A stretch of 5,952 nt of DNA from Desulfobacteraceae bacterium (GTDB taxonomy: Bacteria > Desulfobacterota > DSM-4660 > Desulfatiglandales > Desulfatiglandaceae). This document shows, piece by piece, positions 4,833-5,952 of the stretch. A program made the position numbers and the translations under genes. Numbering within the stretch: position 1 is the stretch's first letter; every line of letters begins with the position of its first letter. The DNA lies in assembly GCA_030612945.1 (NCBI GenBank), contig JAUWMY010000182.1, positions 1 to 5,952 of the forward strand, in the 5' to 3' direction. A model generated the notes under the pieces. That model did no database searches. It was not told the DNA's origin and saw only the letters and a program-made list of their open reading frames with translations.

Positions 4833-5291
4833 ATGATGACCCAAAAAAGGCAAAAAATAGTGGAAATTTTTACCGATGGGGCCTGCAGTGGGAACCCTGG
4901 GCCTGGCGGTTACGGCGCTGTTTTGAAATATGACCAACACACTAAAGAGATTTCCGGATGCGAGCCCATGACCACCAACAATCGCATGGAAATGATGGCC
5001 GTCATCAAGGCATTGCGGCAACTCAAACGACCTTGTAAAATAAGGGTGGTCACTGATTCCAAATATGTTGTGATGGGCATGACAAAATGGATACATGGGT
5101 GGATCAAGCGGAATTGGATTAATTCACAGAAAAGGCCTGTTTTGAACAGAGAATTGTGGGAAGACCTGCTAAAGTTAAGCAGACCGCACAAAATCGAATG
5201 GGAATGGATTAAGGGCCATAATGGACATCCGGATAATGAACGTTGCGATCAACTGGCCAGAGACGCCATTAAAGACTGCCGGAAATCCTGA
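4833..5291 (+). CDS. rnhA: Ribonuclease HI
   Basis: A 152-residue enzyme, close to the usual size, that cleaves the RNA strand of RNA-DNA hybrids in the cytoplasm (R-loops, primer remnants) using two metal ions. The catalytic set is complete: D15 in FTDGACSGNPGPGGYG, E53 in NNRMEM, D75 in VTDSKYV, H129 in KGHNGH and D139 in NERCDQLA. The Trp-rich basic segment around 86-101 (WIHGWIKRNWINSQKR) is the hybrid-binding handle of E. coli-type RNase HI. Two adjacent ATGs (4833, 4836) are possible and no clear Shine-Dalgarno is seen, which suggests modest expression. It lies 61 nt behind the DUF1573 gene and 19 nt ahead of the flavin-reductase-like gene, with which it may be cotranscribed. Confidence 0.96.
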   Translation: MMTQKRQKIVEIFTDGACSGNPGPGGYGAVLKYDQHTKEISGCEPMTTNNRMEMMAVIKALRQLKRPCKIRVVTDSKYVVMGMTKWIHGWIKRNWINSQKRPVLNRELWEDLLKLSRPHKIEWEWIKGHNGHPDNERCDQLARDAIKDCRKS

Positions 5292-5310
5292 AAATAAGGC
5301 AAGACCGGGC

Positions 5311-5784
5311 ATGGAAAAAGCACTGCTTAAAACACTTGGAAAGATGACTTATGGCATTTATATCCTTACTACCTCCTATAAGGAAGAAGTTAATGGGATG
5401 GTCGCTTCCTGGGTTTCCCAGATATCGTATGATCCGCCTATGGTCATGGTTGCCATCCATCCAAACCGCTATTCCCATCACCTGATAGCTCAAAGTGGCT
5501 GTTTTGCACTACACCTTTTAGCACGAAACCAGGCCCATCTGATTGAACATTTTAAGGGTCCTGACCCTGAGACAAAATTTGCATCCACACCTTGGATTAG
5601 AGGAAAAACGGGCTGTCCTGTTCTGACGTCGTGTCTCGGATACATGGAATGTGAGGTGAAGGCCAGTTACAGACCGGGTAACCACACCCTCTTTGTAGGC
5701 GAAATAACAGATGCGCAGGCGTTTTCAGAGGGGCAACCTTTGAGTACGTTTGATTATACGGGCGTCTATCTTGGAAAGGAATAA
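5311..5784 (+). CDS. Flavin reductase-like (DIM6/NTAB) domain protein
   Basis: A 157-residue protein matching the FMN-binding split-barrel family of flavin reductases. Recognisable segments are the N-terminal helix KTLGKMTYGIYILTT, NGMVASWVSQISYDPPMVMVAI (FMN phosphate/isoalloxazine-binding region), FALHLLARNQAHLIEHF, and the C-terminal VGEITDAQAF with TFDYTGVYLG. The sequence resembles the flavin half of high-molecular-weight rubredoxins of anaerobes, but no rubredoxin CxxC module is attached. That points to reduction of a separate acceptor, or flavin supply to a partner. Start ATG 5311 is preferred (AAGG at 5296-5299, family-like N-terminus); an in-frame ATG at 5221 would overlap rnhA by 71 nt and add 30 residues without family character. 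There are 19 nt between the rnhA stop and this start. The substrate is not determined. Confidence 0.88.
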   Translation: MEKALLKTLGKMTYGIYILTTSYKEEVNGMVASWVSQISYDPPMVMVAIHPNRYSHHLIAQSGCFALHLLARNQAHLIEHFKGPDPETKFASTPWIRGKTGCPVLTSCLGYMECEVKASYRPGNHTLFVGEITDAQAFSEGQPLSTFDYTGVYLGKE

Positions 5785-5864
5785 AGCTTAGCCTGATTTA
5801 ACACCACGTACAGTTTACGCATAACCTTGGTCAGCCTCAGATGGTGTGTGGTACTGCTGATTCC

Positions 5865-5893
5865 TTGACAATTAACAAGAATAATGTTATTTT
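5865..5893 (+). promoter_or_regulatory. Candidate sigma70 promoter directed out of the window
   Basis: A perfect TTGACA (5865-5870), a 17-bp spacer and TATTTT (5888-5893, four of six matches) lie in very AT-rich DNA; a perfect TATAAT at 5898-5903 is too far from that -35. Any driven gene would start beyond the right edge. The rest of 5785-5952 shows no gene and no clear terminator for the preceding gene. Confidence 0.4.
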
Positions 5894-5952
5894 TATATAT
5901 AATTTTTATTTTAGATTAAATAGATTTCAAGTTTAGACCTCGTTAAGTGGTT

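Noticed and set aside
4794..5096. Minus-strand frames opposite rnhA and other genes
   Set aside because: They mirror strong coding sequence on the + strand and have no ribosome binding sites or family features.
5221..5310. N-terminal extension of the flavin-reductase-like protein to ATG 5221
   Set aside because: It lies within rnhA in another frame, lacks a ribosome binding site, and adds residues without family similarity; ATG 5311 gives the family-like N-terminus.

Overview
The window looks like a Gram-negative, Desulfobacterota-type (deltaproteobacterial) chromosome. Base composition is moderate, gene spacing is loose, and there is a heptose-transferase-like enzyme, a GAF/NtrB-style histidine kinase and an apparent selenocysteine gene. 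The lineage is inferred from gene content; no rRNA or other marker is present. All complete genes lie on the + strand.

Layout: (1) 2-253, the 3' end of a gene with a LigA-like C-terminus, followed by a rho-independent terminator (286-321). (2) 322-701, a non-coding leader with short repeats and a possible sigma70 promoter. (3) 702-2305, a translationally coupled soluble histidine kinase and a receiver-only response regulator. (4) 2306-2690, an intergenic region rich in structure: a large inverted repeat built of GTTCNNN heptads that encloses two hairpins, then a 60-bp MITE-like element with 16-bp terminal inverted repeats abutted by 9-bp direct repeats. (5) 2691-3992, a small cupin and a family 9 glycosyltransferase, apparently cotranscribed. 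(6) 4043-4771, an exported DUF1573-type protein whose frame is interrupted by one TGA. (7) 4833-5784, ribonuclease HI and a flavin-reductase-like protein. (8) 5785-5952, non-coding, with a candidate promoter firing out of the window.

The main discovery candidate is the 4043-4771 gene. DUF1573 proteins carry a conserved Cys-Gly-Cys motif; here the first Cys codon is TGA (4259-4261), the second is TGT, and the family pattern continues in the same frame for about 170 more codons. Starting 12 nt after the TGA, the RNA can fold into a long hairpin with a G-containing apical loop, as in bacterial SECIS elements. TGA also ends this gene and several neighbours, so the code is standard. The simplest reading is a periplasmic selenoprotein with a Sec-Gly-Cys redox motif.

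The genes do not form one pathway. The kinase/receiver pair is an orphan signalling module, the glycosyltransferase points to envelope glycan synthesis, RNase HI is housekeeping, and the role of the selenoprotein is unknown.
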